Source: Pseudonocardia sp. TRM90224
GTDB taxonomy: Bacteria > Actinomycetota > Actinomycetes > Mycobacteriales > Pseudonocardiaceae
DNA length: 41,328 bases
NCBI RefSeq assembly: GCF_021245725.1
Contig: NZ_JAJGSX010000057.1
Span: forward strand, 1 to 41,328
Direction: 5' to 3'
Positions 7,622 through 15,445 of this stretch are shown piece by piece. The translations under genes were made by a program, and so were the position numbers. How positions within the stretch are numbered: the first letter of the stretch is position 1; each line of letters begins with the position of its first letter. Under the pieces are notes generated by a model. It made no database searches. It worked only from the letters and a program-made list of their open reading frames with translations, and was not told the origin of the DNA.

Positions 7622-8458
7622 TCAGGCAACGGGGACCGGCGCCTCGGCGCGCACGCGGTTGACCAGGCGGCCGACCCCGCCCACCTCGACCACGACCTCG
7701 TCGCCGTCCTGGAGGAAGACCTGCGGGTCGCGGCGGTAGCCGACGCCGCCGGGTGTGCCGGTGAGGATCAGGTCGCCGGGGAGCAGCTCGGTGAACTCGG
7801 AGACGGTCGCGACGAGCGTCGCGATGTCGAAGATCAGCTTCGAGGTGTCCGAATCCTGCAGGGTCCGCCCGTTGAGCACGGTCCGCACCGGCGCCGCGGA
7901 GACGTCCGCCTCGTCGGGCGTGACCAGCTCGGGGCCGAGCGGCGTCGAGTGGTCCCACGCCTTGCCCTGCATCCACTGATGGGTCTTGTACTGGTAGTCG
8001 CGCATGGTCACGTCGTTGGCGACGGTGTAGCCGAGCACGTGGTCGAGCGCCGTCGCGTACGGGATCCGGCGCCCGGCCCGGCCGACGACCACCACCAGCT
8101 CGGCCTCGTAGTCCACCTGGTGCGACTCCGGCGGCAGCACGATCTCGTCGGCCGGTCCGACCAGGCTGGAGGCGTACTTCGGGAACAGCACGGGGTAGGT
8201 CGGCAGCTCGCGGCCGGTCTCGCCGATGTGGGAGTGGTAGTTCAGCCCAACGCAGAAGACCTTGCTCGGGTCGGGGACCACCGGCAGCAGCCGCACCGCC
8301 TCCCGCGGCACCGGCGCGCCGTCCGCGGCCAGCGCGGCGAGCACGTCCACGGGGGTGTCGCGGCCCAGCTCGGCGGGCCCGGCCAATGGCTGCACGACGT
8401 CGTCCTCGACCCGTCCGATCCGCCGCCGAGCGTCGTGCTCGAACGTCACGTACCGCAT
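7622..8458 (-). CDS. Fumarylacetoacetate hydrolase family protein
   Basis: A 278-residue FAH-fold enzyme. An N-terminal domain precedes VFCVGLNYHSHIGE. The metal site is DYEAELVVVVG (E-x-E), later VANDVTMRDYQ, then GKAWDHSTPLGP and the C-terminal LTGTPGGVG loop. Members hydrolyse fumarylacetoacetate or fumarylpyruvate, or hydrate/isomerise/decarboxylate 2-hydroxymuconate-type products of ring cleavage. It follows the extradiol dioxygenase gene with 1 bp between stop and start, so it most likely processes the meta-cleavage product. The exact reaction (hydratase, isomerase or C-C hydrolase) cannot be resolved from sequence alone. Confidence 0.88.
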   Translation of the reverse strand: MRYVTFEHDARRRIGRVEDDVVQPLAGPAELGRDTPVDVLAALAADGAPVPREAVRLLPVVPDPSKVFCVGLNYHSHIGETGRELPTYPVLFPKYASSLVGPADEIVLPPESHQVDYEAELVVVVGRAGRRIPYATALDHVLGYTVANDVTMRDYQYKTHQWMQGKAWDHSTPLGPELVTPDEADVSAAPVRTVLNGRTLQDSDTSKLIFDIATLVATVSEFTELLPGDLILTGTPGGVGYRRDPQVFLQDGDEVVVEVGGVGRLVNRVRAEAPVPVA

Positions 8459-8459
8459 T

Positions 8460-9425
8460 TCAGCTCTCCTCCGAGGTCTTGCCCGAGGTCTTGCGCCACG
8501 ACGCCAGCTGGCCGCCCCAGAGGTTCACGCTGGCCGGGACGGGCTCCCAGCGGCGAGGCGTGTAGGCGACCCGGTCGTCGTGAAACCTCTCCATCTCCGC
8601 CGACAGCTCGATGTGGTGACCGGCCGGGTCGTCGAAGAAGACGAAGAGGTTGTTGCCGGGGCCGTGGCGGCCGGGGCCCCAGGTGACGTCGACGCCCTCC
8701 TCGGTGAGCCGGTCGCACCAGGTCTTGAAGTCCTCCCACTCCGCGAGGTCGTAGGAGTAGTGGTCGAGCCCGGTGTCCGAGCCGGAGTTCACCACCGCGA
8801 GCGTGTGATGGTCGCGGTCGCTGCGCAGCCACGCGAACCGCCCGTCGGCCAGCTGGTCGGAGATCCGGAAGCCGCAGACGTCGGTGTAGAAGGCGACCTT
8901 GCGCGCCACGTCGCCGGTCGCCAGCGTGACGTGCTGGTACTTGACCGGACGCCGGCCGGTGTCGGCGGCGTGCTCGCCGGCCCGGCGGACCGGGCCGTGG
9001 AACTGCACGGTCAGGCCGTCCGGGTCGACGGTCGCGATGCCGGTGGTGCCGGGCACCGCCTCGTCGAGCAGCGCGGCGTCCAGCGCGGCGACGGGCAGGC
9101 CCGCGCGGCGCAGGCGCTCGGCCAGCGCGGCGAGGCCGCCCTCGTCCCGCACCTCGAACGCGATGTGGTCGACACCCGGCGCGCCGGGGCGCAGGTCGAG
9201 CACGTGGTGCCCGCTCCCCCAGCCCAGCCGGGCGCCGCCGTCGGACAGCTCCTCGTGCAGGCGCAGGCCAAGGATGCGGCCGTAGAACTCGGTAGCGGCG
9301 GCGACGTCGGGCACCCGCAGCCCGAGGTGTGAGGTGGCGGTCCGGCGCAGCGTGCCGGCCGCGGGCCCCTCGGCGAGGACGGACGTGGCCCCCGTGCTCA
9401 GATCTACGGTCAGTTCGGCGGTCAT
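8460..9425 (-). CDS. Two-domain extradiol ring-cleavage dioxygenase (catechol 2,3-dioxygenase/BphC type)
   Basis: A 321-residue type I (VOC) extradiol dioxygenase. Domain 1 (about 31-147) opens with SHLGLRVPDVAAATEFY and is non-catalytic; domain 2 (about 162-290) carries the 2-His-1-carboxylate Fe(II) site as H165 (YQHVTL), H222 (LDHYSYD) and E273 (HHIEL). It opens a catechol-type ring next to the vicinal diol using O2. It lies between the flavin hydroxylase upstream and the FAH protein downstream in one minus-strand unit, giving a hydroxylation, cleavage, hydrolysis order. Sequence resembles 2,3-dihydroxyphenyl-type enzymes more than XylE, but the substrate is not assigned. Confidence 0.9.
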   Translation of the reverse strand: MTAELTVDLSTGATSVLAEGPAAGTLRRTATSHLGLRVPDVAAATEFYGRILGLRLHEELSDGGARLGWGSGHHVLDLRPGAPGVDHIAFEVRDEGGLAALAERLRRAGLPVAALDAALLDEAVPGTTGIATVDPDGLTVQFHGPVRRAGEHAADTGRRPVKYQHVTLATGDVARKVAFYTDVCGFRISDQLADGRFAWLRSDRDHHTLAVVNSGSDTGLDHYSYDLAEWEDFKTWCDRLTEEGVDVTWGPGRHGPGNNLFVFFDDPAGHHIELSAEMERFHDDRVAYTPRRWEPVPASVNLWGGQLASWRKTSGKTSEES

Positions 9426-9440
9426 CGGATTCCTTTCCGC

Positions 9441-11099
9441 TCATCCAGCGCAGGGCAGCACGGCCCTGGCGGGTTCGGCGACGTGCAGTGCGGTGGTGAC
9501 GTGCAGGGCGGTGGTCAGGTCGGCGCGCAGGGCGCCTGAGGTCACGGCCTCGACCGGCCAGGCGGCGGCGACGAAGCGGTCGGGCCGCAGCAGCACGATC
9601 CGGCCGCGGTAGGGCTCGGCCTCGCGGGACAGCGCGCCGTCGAGATCCACCAGCGCGCGCAGGCCGGCGGTCGAGCGCGGCAGCCGGTCGTCGGCGGGGA
9701 CGTGCGCGACCACGGGGTCGAGCGCCGCTGTCAGCGCGGCGGCCTCGACCAGCGCCCCGGCCGGGACGTCCACGCCGAGCAGCGCCCAGTCGGTGCCGAG
9801 CACGTCGTCGAGCATGCGGGTGCGGGCGGCGCGGGTGTCGTGCACGCGGGGCTGACCGAACGGCACGCCGCCGACCGGCCCGGGCACGACCATGCCGGCG
9901 CGGTAGTGCTGTGCGGGCCGGTAGCGCATCTCCTCCAGGTGGGCTCGCCCCTCCGGCGCGGCCAGGATCCGCTCGACGACCCGGTCGCGGCGCTCGGCCA
10001 GCCGGGGGTCGGTGGTCATCACGACCCGGCCCAGCCGGACAGACAGCCGCACGGTCGCCGCCGAGTGCGGGCGCCGCTCGGTGTCGTACGTCGCGAGCGC
10101 CGCCGGGTCGAGCCGACCGGCCAGCACATCGGCGAGCTTCCAGGCCAGGTTGGCGGCGTCGCGGATCCCCGAGTTCAGGCCCTGGCCCGCGAAGGGCGGC
10201 ATCATGTGCGCCGCGTCGCCGAGCAGGAACGTGCGGCCGAGGGCGAACCGCTCGGCGACGAGCGCGTGGAAGCGGTAGGCCACGCAGCGCTCGACCTGCT
10301 CCGGGGTGATCCGGCGGTACGGCCGCAACAGGCGCGCGAGCAGCGCGAACGCCGGCGGCGCGCCCGCCTCGCCCTCGCCCGGCCGCAGCAGGAACTCGTA
10401 GCGGCAGCGCCCGTCGCGCCCGGGGACGATCACAGTCGGCCGCGCGGGATCGCCGTGGTGCATGCCGTAGCGCTCGTCGTGCGGGTCGCCCAGCACGTCG
10501 GCGACCAGCCAGACGTCGTCGAAGCTGCGCCCGACCATCCGGACGCCGAGCTGCTCGCGGACCGTCGACCGGCCGCCGTCGCAGCCCAGCAGGTAGGCCG
10601 CACGCACGGTCGCGCCGGTTGCGGTGGTAACGGTGACGCCGTCCGGGTCCTGGTGGATCGCGGCGACCTCGGTGCCCATCCGCAACGTGACCGACGGGCA
10701 GCCGCGCAGGTGCTCGGCCAGCTCGCGTTCGAGGTCCGGCTGCGCGAACGGGTTCTTGAACGGGTGCCCGAGCCGGTAGGGCCAGCCCGCTCGGGCCTGG
10801 AAGACCGGCCGGCCCGCGGCGTCGTAGTAGCGCGTGCCGGTGCCCGGCACGATGATCCGCTCCAGCCGCCCGGCGAGCCCCGCCGCCTGGAACGTCCGCA
10901 GCGCCTCGTCGTCGATGCTGATCGCCTTGGGCTCGTCGCTGGTGGTCGCGTTGCGCTCCAGCACGACAACCGACACGCCTCGCGCGGCCAGCAGCGCGGC
11001 AGCCGCCATCCCGACCGGCCCCGCCCCGACGATCACGACTGGGCCGATCACGACCTGCCCGACCACATCGGTCGCGCCATCCCCCGTCCGTGTCCCCAC
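9441..11099 (-). CDS. FAD-dependent aromatic hydroxylase (MhpA-like group A monooxygenase)
   Basis: A 552-residue flavoprotein hydroxylase. The FAD GxGxxG fingerprint is VVIVGAGPVG (21-30), the DG motif is GCDGGRS (172-178) and the GD motif is LLGDAAHMMPPFAGQGLNSG (293-312). A thioredoxin-like C-terminal domain follows, as in 3-(3-hydroxyphenyl)propionate hydroxylase and 2,4-dichlorophenol hydroxylase. Using NAD(P)H and O2, it would add a hydroxyl ortho to a phenolic group to create the catechol for the adjacent dioxygenase. The GTG start is supported by GGAGGT seven to eight bases upstream on the minus strand. It is the first gene of the leftward unit, divergent from transporter 2. Confidence 0.9.
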   Translation of the reverse strand: MGTRTGDGATDVVGQVVIGPVVIVGAGPVGMAAAALLAARGVSVVVLERNATTSDEPKAISIDDEALRTFQAAGLAGRLERIIVPGTGTRYYDAAGRPVFQARAGWPYRLGHPFKNPFAQPDLERELAEHLRGCPSVTLRMGTEVAAIHQDPDGVTVTTATGATVRAAYLLGCDGGRSTVREQLGVRMVGRSFDDVWLVADVLGDPHDERYGMHHGDPARPTVIVPGRDGRCRYEFLLRPGEGEAGAPPAFALLARLLRPYRRITPEQVERCVAYRFHALVAERFALGRTFLLGDAAHMMPPFAGQGLNSGIRDAANLAWKLADVLAGRLDPAALATYDTERRPHSAATVRLSVRLGRVVMTTDPRLAERRDRVVERILAAPEGRAHLEEMRYRPAQHYRAGMVVPGPVGGVPFGQPRVHDTRAARTRMLDDVLGTDWALLGVDVPAGALVEAAALTAALDPVVAHVPADDRLPRSTAGLRALVDLDGALSREAEPYRGRIVLLRPDRFVAAAWPVEAVTSGALRADLTTALHVTTALHVAEPARAVLPCAG

Positions 11100-11146
11100 G
11101 GGCCACCTCCGTCCGGTCTCGCTGTCGTGGGACGACGGTAGCGAGC

Positions 11147-11190
11147 GGGTGTCCTATTAACAAGGACTTGTGTCTTGAATTTAGAGACAG
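11147..11190. promoter_or_regulatory. Second divergent control region with matching candidate IclR operator
   Basis: GGGTGTCCTATTAACAAGG (11147-11165) matches the site at 2270-2288 at 12 of 19 positions. A perfect ACAAG-GA-CTTGT dyad spans 11160-11171, and TGTCT/AGACA arms lie at 11171-11189. TTGTGT with a 17-bp spacer to TACCGT is a weak possible promoter for the plus-strand unit. Regulation by the IclR at 6798 is inferred from the shared sequence and location. Confidence 0.4.
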
Positions 11191-11226
11191 TACCGTCCCG
11201 AGCAGCTCACCGGAGTGGGGTACGAC

Positions 11227-12465
11227 ATGTCCGCACCACCCGCCACCACGAGGACCGAGCAACCCGCAATGCGCACGTGGCAGGTCGTGGCGCTGGGCAC
11301 ACTCGTCGTCATCGCCGAGGGCTACGACCTGATCGTCTACGGGGCCCTGCTCCCGCAGCTGCTCACCGAGCCCGGCTGGGGCCTCACGAGCGCGAGCGCC
11401 GGCTCCATCGGCAGCCTCGTCTACCTGGGCATGCTGGTCGGCGCGCTGGCGGGCGGGCCGGTCTGCGACCGGGTCGGTCGTCGGCCCTTCGTCACCGTTG
11501 CCGTCGCGTGGTTCACGGCCTGGACGGTGGTGTGCGGGCTCGCACAGGAACCCTGGCAGCTCGGCCTGGCCCGGCTGCTCGCCGGCGTCGGAATGGGCGC
11601 GGTGATCCCCGCGGCGATCGCGCTGGCGAAGGAGCACACGCCGCCGCGACGGACCGGGCTGGTCGTCACCATCCTCATGGCCGGCATCCCGATCGGCGGG
11701 ACAGCTGCCTCACTCCTCGGGATCGTGCTGCTGCCCACGCACGGCTGGCGGATCATGTTCCTGGCCGGCGGCGCGATCTCGCTGGTCGTGCTGGTGCTGG
11801 CGGTGCTGGGCCTGCCGGAGTCGGCGAGCCACCGGATGACCGCCGTCGAGGAGCGGCCGTCGCCGGTCGCCGCCTTCGCGGCGCTCTTCCGCGAGCGCCG
11901 GGCCCTGCTGACTGCGCTGTTCGCCGTGGCGACGTTCGCCAACCTGCTCACGTGGTACGGCCTCAACACCTGGCTGACCACGTTGATGCGCGAGATGGAC
12001 TACCCGCTCGGCTCCGCGCTGGGCTTCTCGCTGTGCCTCAACGCGGGCGCGGTCGTCGGCTCGCTCGTGCTGGTGATCGCGGCCGAGCGATGGGGGCTGC
12101 GCCAGGTCGCGGCCGTCTGCGGGGTGTTCACCGCGGCGGGCATCCTGGTCTGCGCGGCGGGCCCGCAGAACACCGGCGTGCTGCTCGGCACCGTCGCCGT
12201 CATCGGGACGGCCGCGCAGACCGCGTTGACGCTGATACTGGCGTCCGTGGCCGACTCCTACCCCACCCGCATGCGCGCCTCGGCCGTCGGCTGGGCCAAC
12301 GGCACCGGCCGTGCGGGCGCCGTCGTCGCACCGGCGCTCGGCGGTGCCATCCTCGCCGCGGACCTCGGGCCCCGCGCGGTGTTCCTCGCCTTCGCCGCGA
12401 GCGCGCTGGTGGCGGCCGCCGTCATGGTCGTGCTCGCCGTGCGGGGGAGGCAGGCGCAATCATGA
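11227..12465 (+). CDS. MFS transporter, aromatic acid:H+ symporter (AAHS) type, second copy
   Basis: A 412-residue, 12-helix facilitator. TM1 contains VVIAEGYDLIVYGALLP (the AAHS D/E and YD signature), loop 2-3 has GPVCDRVGRRPFV, and TM5 has ILMAGIPIGGTAASLLG, almost the same as in the transporter at 2363. The pair look like diverged paralogues heading the two divergent units. An ATG at 11227 with GTGGGG upstream is chosen; an in-frame GTG at 11215 is possible. It overlaps the aldolase gene by ATGA, so uptake and downstream metabolism are co-translated. Likely cargo is the aromatic acid consumed by this island; which of the two acids or intermediates each carries is unknown. Confidence 0.9.
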   Translation: MSAPPATTRTEQPAMRTWQVVALGTLVVIAEGYDLIVYGALLPQLLTEPGWGLTSASAGSIGSLVYLGMLVGALAGGPVCDRVGRRPFVTVAVAWFTAWTVVCGLAQEPWQLGLARLLAGVGMGAVIPAAIALAKEHTPPRRTGLVVTILMAGIPIGGTAASLLGIVLLPTHGWRIMFLAGGAISLVVLVLAVLGLPESASHRMTAVEERPSPVAAFAALFRERRALLTALFAVATFANLLTWYGLNTWLTTLMREMDYPLGSALGFSLCLNAGAVVGSLVLVIAAERWGLRQVAAVCGVFTAAGILVCAAGPQNTGVLLGTVAVIGTAAQTALTLILASVADSYPTRMRASAVGWANGTGRAGAVVAPALGGAILAADLGPRAVFLAFAASALVAAAVMVVLAVRGRQAQS

Positions 12466-13160
12466 CGCCCGTCTCGCAGGTCGTGGCTGCCCATCGCGCG
12501 CTGGCCGTGGCGGGCCACGGCGATCTCGTGTGGGGCCACGCCGCCGTGCGCGACCCCGACGGCGCCGGCATCTGGACCAAGGCCGCCGGCTGGGGGTTCG
12601 AGGAGGTCACCGAGTACCGCGTGGTGCTCGTCTCCCCCGACGGCGACGTGCTCGCGGGCACCGGCCGGCGCCACATCGAGTACCCGATCCACACCGGGAT
12701 CCTCCGGGCCCGACCGGACGTCGGGGCCGTCGTCCACACCCACTCCCACGCCGCCACCGCCTTCGCCGCACTGGACGTACCGCTGCGCGCGCTCGACCAC
12801 GACGGCGTCCTGTTCAGCGAGCCGGACGTCCCGCGCTTCCGCGGCACCGGCGGCCTGATCCGCACCGCGGCGCTGGGCGCGGACGTCGCCGCAGCGCTCG
12901 GCGACGCGCCCGCCGTACTGCTCCCGCGCCACGGCCTCGTCACCGTCGGCGCGTCGGTCGGGCAGGCAGTGATGCACGCGATCCTGCTCGACCGCGCCTG
13001 CCGCACGCAGCTCACCGCCATGGCGGCGGGCGAGCTGCGCAGCTGGTCCGACGCCGCCGAGTGCGCGGCGAAGCGGGCCGCCTGCTGGAACCCCACCCAG
13101 ATCGACGCCGGCTGGCGCTACCTGCTTCGCGCCGCCGGCCTTCCCGAGGAGACGACATGA
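12462..13160 (+). CDS. Class II aldolase/adducin family protein (aldolase or aromatic decarboxylase)
   Basis: A 232-residue class II aldolase fold. GHGDLVWGHAAVRDPDG near the N-terminus replaces the usual SGNxSxR loop, zinc ligands are in VVHTHSHAATAFAAL (H-x-H), and the third His is in LLPRHGLVTVG. Family members act as fuculose/ribulose phosphate aldolases, but actinobacterial relatives also act as decarboxylases of dihydroxylated aromatic acids (PhtC-type 3,4-dihydroxyphthalate decarboxylase). Here it sits between an aromatic-acid transporter and an aldehyde dehydrogenase with ATGA overlaps on both sides. The decarboxylase or retro-aldol reading therefore fits better than sugar metabolism. 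Function is inferred. Confidence 0.8.
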   Translation: MTPVSQVVAAHRALAVAGHGDLVWGHAAVRDPDGAGIWTKAAGWGFEEVTEYRVVLVSPDGDVLAGTGRRHIEYPIHTGILRARPDVGAVVHTHSHAATAFAALDVPLRALDHDGVLFSEPDVPRFRGTGGLIRTAALGADVAAALGDAPAVLLPRHGLVTVGASVGQAVMHAILLDRACRTQLTAMAAGELRSWSDAAECAAKRAACWNPTQIDAGWRYLLRAAGLPEETT

Positions 13161-14632
13161 CCGCCGAGATGATCGCCGGGGAACTGGCCGCGACCACCCG
13201 CAAGCACGACTGGCGCCTGCTCGTGGGCGGCGAGCTGGTGCCGGCCCGGTCGGGTGCCACGTTCAGCGACCCGTCGCCCGTCACCGGCGCGGTGATCGCC
13301 ACCGTGCCCGACGCGGACGCCACGGACGTCGACGCGGCCGTGCAAGCCGCCCGCGCCGCCTTCCCAGCCTGGGCCGCGACGCCGCTGCCCGAGCGGGTGG
13401 CGGCCGTGCGCGAGATCGCGAACCGGGTGCGTACGCACGCCGCCGAGCTGGGCGCGCTGGACACGTTGGACGGCGGCAACATCGCCCGGCTCGCCCGCGC
13501 CGACGCCGTCTCGGGCGCCGCCATGCTCGACTTCTTCGCCGACTCCGCGCACGCCTTGACCGGGCAGACCATCCCGGCCTCCGAGGGCGCGGTGCACTAC
13601 ACGACACTGCAGCCGATCGGCGTCGTCGCGCGGATCGTGCCCTACAACCACCCGATCATGTTCGCGGCCGGCAAGATCGCCGCCCCGCTGATCGCGGGCA
13701 ACTGCGTGCTGCTCAAGCCGCCGCACCAGGCCCCACTCTCGGCGCTGCGGCTGGGCGAGCTGATCGCCCACCTGGTGCCGCCGGGCGTCGTCTCCATCCT
13801 GACGGGCGCCGGCCCCGCGACCGGCGAGGCGATCGTGCGGCACCCGCAGATCCGCCGGATCGCCTTCATCGGCTCCGCCCCCACCGGGCAGAAGATCCAG
13901 GAGGCGGCTGCGCAGACCGGCATCAAGGACGTCAGCCTGGAGCTGGGCGGCAAGAACGCCCTGCTCGCCTTCCCCGACGCCGACCCGGTCGAGGTCGCCG
14001 AGGCGGCCGTGCGCGGCATGAACTTCACCTGGTCCGGCCAGTCGTGCGGCTCCACGTCGCGGCTGGTGGTGCACCGCAGCCTGCACGACCGGGTGGTGGC
14101 CGAGGTCGTCGCGCGGATCAGCGCGATGCGCATCGGCGACCCGTTCGACGAGACCACCGACGTCGGCGCGCTCGTCTCCCAGGACCAGTACGCCAAGGTG
14201 CTGCGCTACCTCGACATCGCGCGGGGCGAGGGGGCGAGGGTCGCCGTCGGCGGCACGCCCGTCGAGGGCGACGCGCTGATCGTGCCGCCGACGGTCTTCA
14301 CCGGTGTCACCCCTGGGATGCGGATCGCCCAGGAGGAGGTGTTCGGCCCGCTGCTCTCGGTGATCCCGTTCGACACCGAGGAGGAGGCTATCGCGATCGC
14401 CAACGGGGTCGAGTACGGCCTCACCGCCGCCGTCTGGACGAACGACGTCCGCCGCGCCCACCGCGTCGCCGCCGCCGTCGAGGCCGGCTACGTCTGGATC
14501 AACGGTTCGTCGCGGCACTACGTCGGCACGCCGTTCGGCGGGGTCAAGTCCTCGGGGCTGGGCCGCGAGGAGTGCGTGGAGGAGCTGCTCAGCTTCACCG
14601 AGACCAAGGCCGTGCACCTCGCCTATCGCTGA
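13157..14632 (+). CDS. NAD(P)-dependent aldehyde dehydrogenase
   Basis: A 491-residue ALDH of usual length. Conserved residues are N164 in VPYNHP, the general base E262 in LELGGK and the catalytic C297 in GQSCGS; the C-terminal EEVFGPLLSVIPF and PFGGVKSSGLGREE motifs are intact. It oxidises an aldehyde to the acid. In this unit it could act on a semialdehyde from ring cleavage or on an aromatic aldehyde made by the dehydrogenase at 1107. It is the last gene of the rightward unit, coupled by ATGA to the aldolase, and converges on the minus-strand exported protein with four bases between stops. Confidence 0.92.
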   Translation: MTAEMIAGELAATTRKHDWRLLVGGELVPARSGATFSDPSPVTGAVIATVPDADATDVDAAVQAARAAFPAWAATPLPERVAAVREIANRVRTHAAELGALDTLDGGNIARLARADAVSGAAMLDFFADSAHALTGQTIPASEGAVHYTTLQPIGVVARIVPYNHPIMFAAGKIAAPLIAGNCVLLKPPHQAPLSALRLGELIAHLVPPGVVSILTGAGPATGEAIVRHPQIRRIAFIGSAPTGQKIQEAAAQTGIKDVSLELGGKNALLAFPDADPVEVAEAAVRGMNFTWSGQSCGSTSRLVVHRSLHDRVVAEVVARISAMRIGDPFDETTDVGALVSQDQYAKVLRYLDIARGEGARVAVGGTPVEGDALIVPPTVFTGVTPGMRIAQEEVFGPLLSVIPFDTEEEAIAIANGVEYGLTAAVWTNDVRRAHRVAAAVEAGYVWINGSSRHYVGTPFGGVKSSGLGREECVEELLSFTETKAVHLAYR

Positions 14633-14636
14633 GCAC

Positions 14637-15068
14637 TCAGGTGGTGAAGCGGATCGTCGCGGCCGGGAGCTCGTCGCCGATCAGGTTCGAGGTCGTGCTG
14701 ACCCGGAACTCCTGGCGCCCGGCGGGGTTGCCGATCCGGTAGGAGAGCACGCACGGCTCGTGGGCGGCGAGCACCTCGCAGACCTTGCCCCTCAGGTCCG
14801 AGTTCGGGCCGAAGACCGCACCGTTCAAGGCGATGCCCACCTTGTGATCGCACGTGACGGCATGCGTGATCAGCAACTGGCCACCGTCGGGCACGGCCTC
14901 GACGTAGGTCCGGCACTTGATCTTGAACGCCTCGGTCTCCTTCCAGTCGCCGAAGTCCTGCCAACCCGTGGCGGCGGCCGCCCCGCTCGACCCGAACGGG
15001 ACGGTGGCCAGGGCTGCGGCTGCCGTCGTCGCGATGACGAGGAACCGGCGGATCGATCGAGTCCACAT
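14637..15068 (-). CDS. Exported protein of unknown function with four cysteines
   Basis: A 143-residue product with a clear Sec signal peptide: MWTRSIRRFL, a hydrophobic core VIATTAAAALATVPF, and a probable cleavage after an AAA stretch near residue 33. The mature part has four cysteines (in KIKCRTY, AVTCDHK, KVCEVLA and EPCVLSY), consistent with two disulfides in a small extracellular beta-rich domain. I do not recognise the family. The in-frame extension upstream runs through the repeat at 15173-15294 and is rejected. No operon partners: the gene is isolated between the convergent ALDH and a 377-bp intergenic stretch. Confidence 0.75.
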   Translation of the reverse strand: MWTRSIRRFLVIATTAAAALATVPFGSSGAAAATGWQDFGDWKETEAFKIKCRTYVEAVPDGGQLLITHAVTCDHKVGIALNGAVFGPNSDLRGKVCEVLAAHEPCVLSYRIGNPAGRQEFRVSTTSNLIGDELPAATIRFTT

Positions 15069-15172
15069 GAGATGAGTGCAGCAGCCGGGGATCACGGCCC
15101 CCAGCCCGCTGCGCAGCAGGGTTGACCCGCCGGGCATGCCGGCCGACCCAGGAATGCGTGCGGGCCGCACAC

Positions 15173-15294
15173 CGTTGCCAGGAAAGTCAGCCATGGCCCT
15201 CCGGACCACCACGAGATGTGTGCATTCCGCACGCAAGGGCAGGAAAGCCACTTTCAGGCCCTGTGAGGGCAGGAAAGTGGCTTTCCTGCCCTCC
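15173..15294 (-). repeat. Composite intergenic repeat (modules B+A), copy 2, inverted
   Basis: The 60-bp module A at 15235-15294 is the exact reverse complement of 1-60. Module B (15173-15218) is shorter than in the other copies but keeps CGTTGCCAGGAAAGTCAGCCATGG. It lies in the 377-bp gap 15069-15445, which holds no gene; besides this repeat the gap contains the hairpin at 15337-15390. The exact 60-bp identity indicates recent copying or gene conversion. Its position is 3' of the minus-strand AraC gene. Confidence 0.85.
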
Positions 15295-15336
15295 ACACGC
15301 ACCCGGGGCAGGTGGCCGACCGTGCGCCGTACGCCA

Positions 15337-15390
15337 CATGGAACCGTGTGGTCGTCACGGAGCCCTGTGGATCAACCACAAGGTTCCATG
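15337..15390. repeat. Long hairpin 3' of the AraC gene
   Basis: Arms CATGGAACCGTGTGGT (15337-15352) and ACCACAAGGTTCCATG (15375-15390) pair over 16 bp with one mismatch around a 22-nt loop. It is 55 bp beyond the minus-strand AraC stop and may terminate its transcript. No U-tract is visible, so a terminator role is inference. No second copy is seen in the window. Confidence 0.6.
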
Positions 15391-15445
15391 AGGCGACCAC
15401 GCCAATCCGTGCGGCCGGTTCGGGGTCGACGTTGCACACGGACGC

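Noticed and set aside
8446..11637. Very long minus-strand open frame of more than 1000 codons
   Set aside because: It runs out of frame through the well-supported FAD hydroxylase and dioxygenase genes and is Arg/Ala/Gly-rich, the usual shadow of GC-rich codon bias.
15069..15445. RNA gene (tRNA or riboswitch) in the long gap
   Set aside because: No cloverleaf or known aptamer pattern; the structure there is explained by repeat copy 2 and the hairpin.
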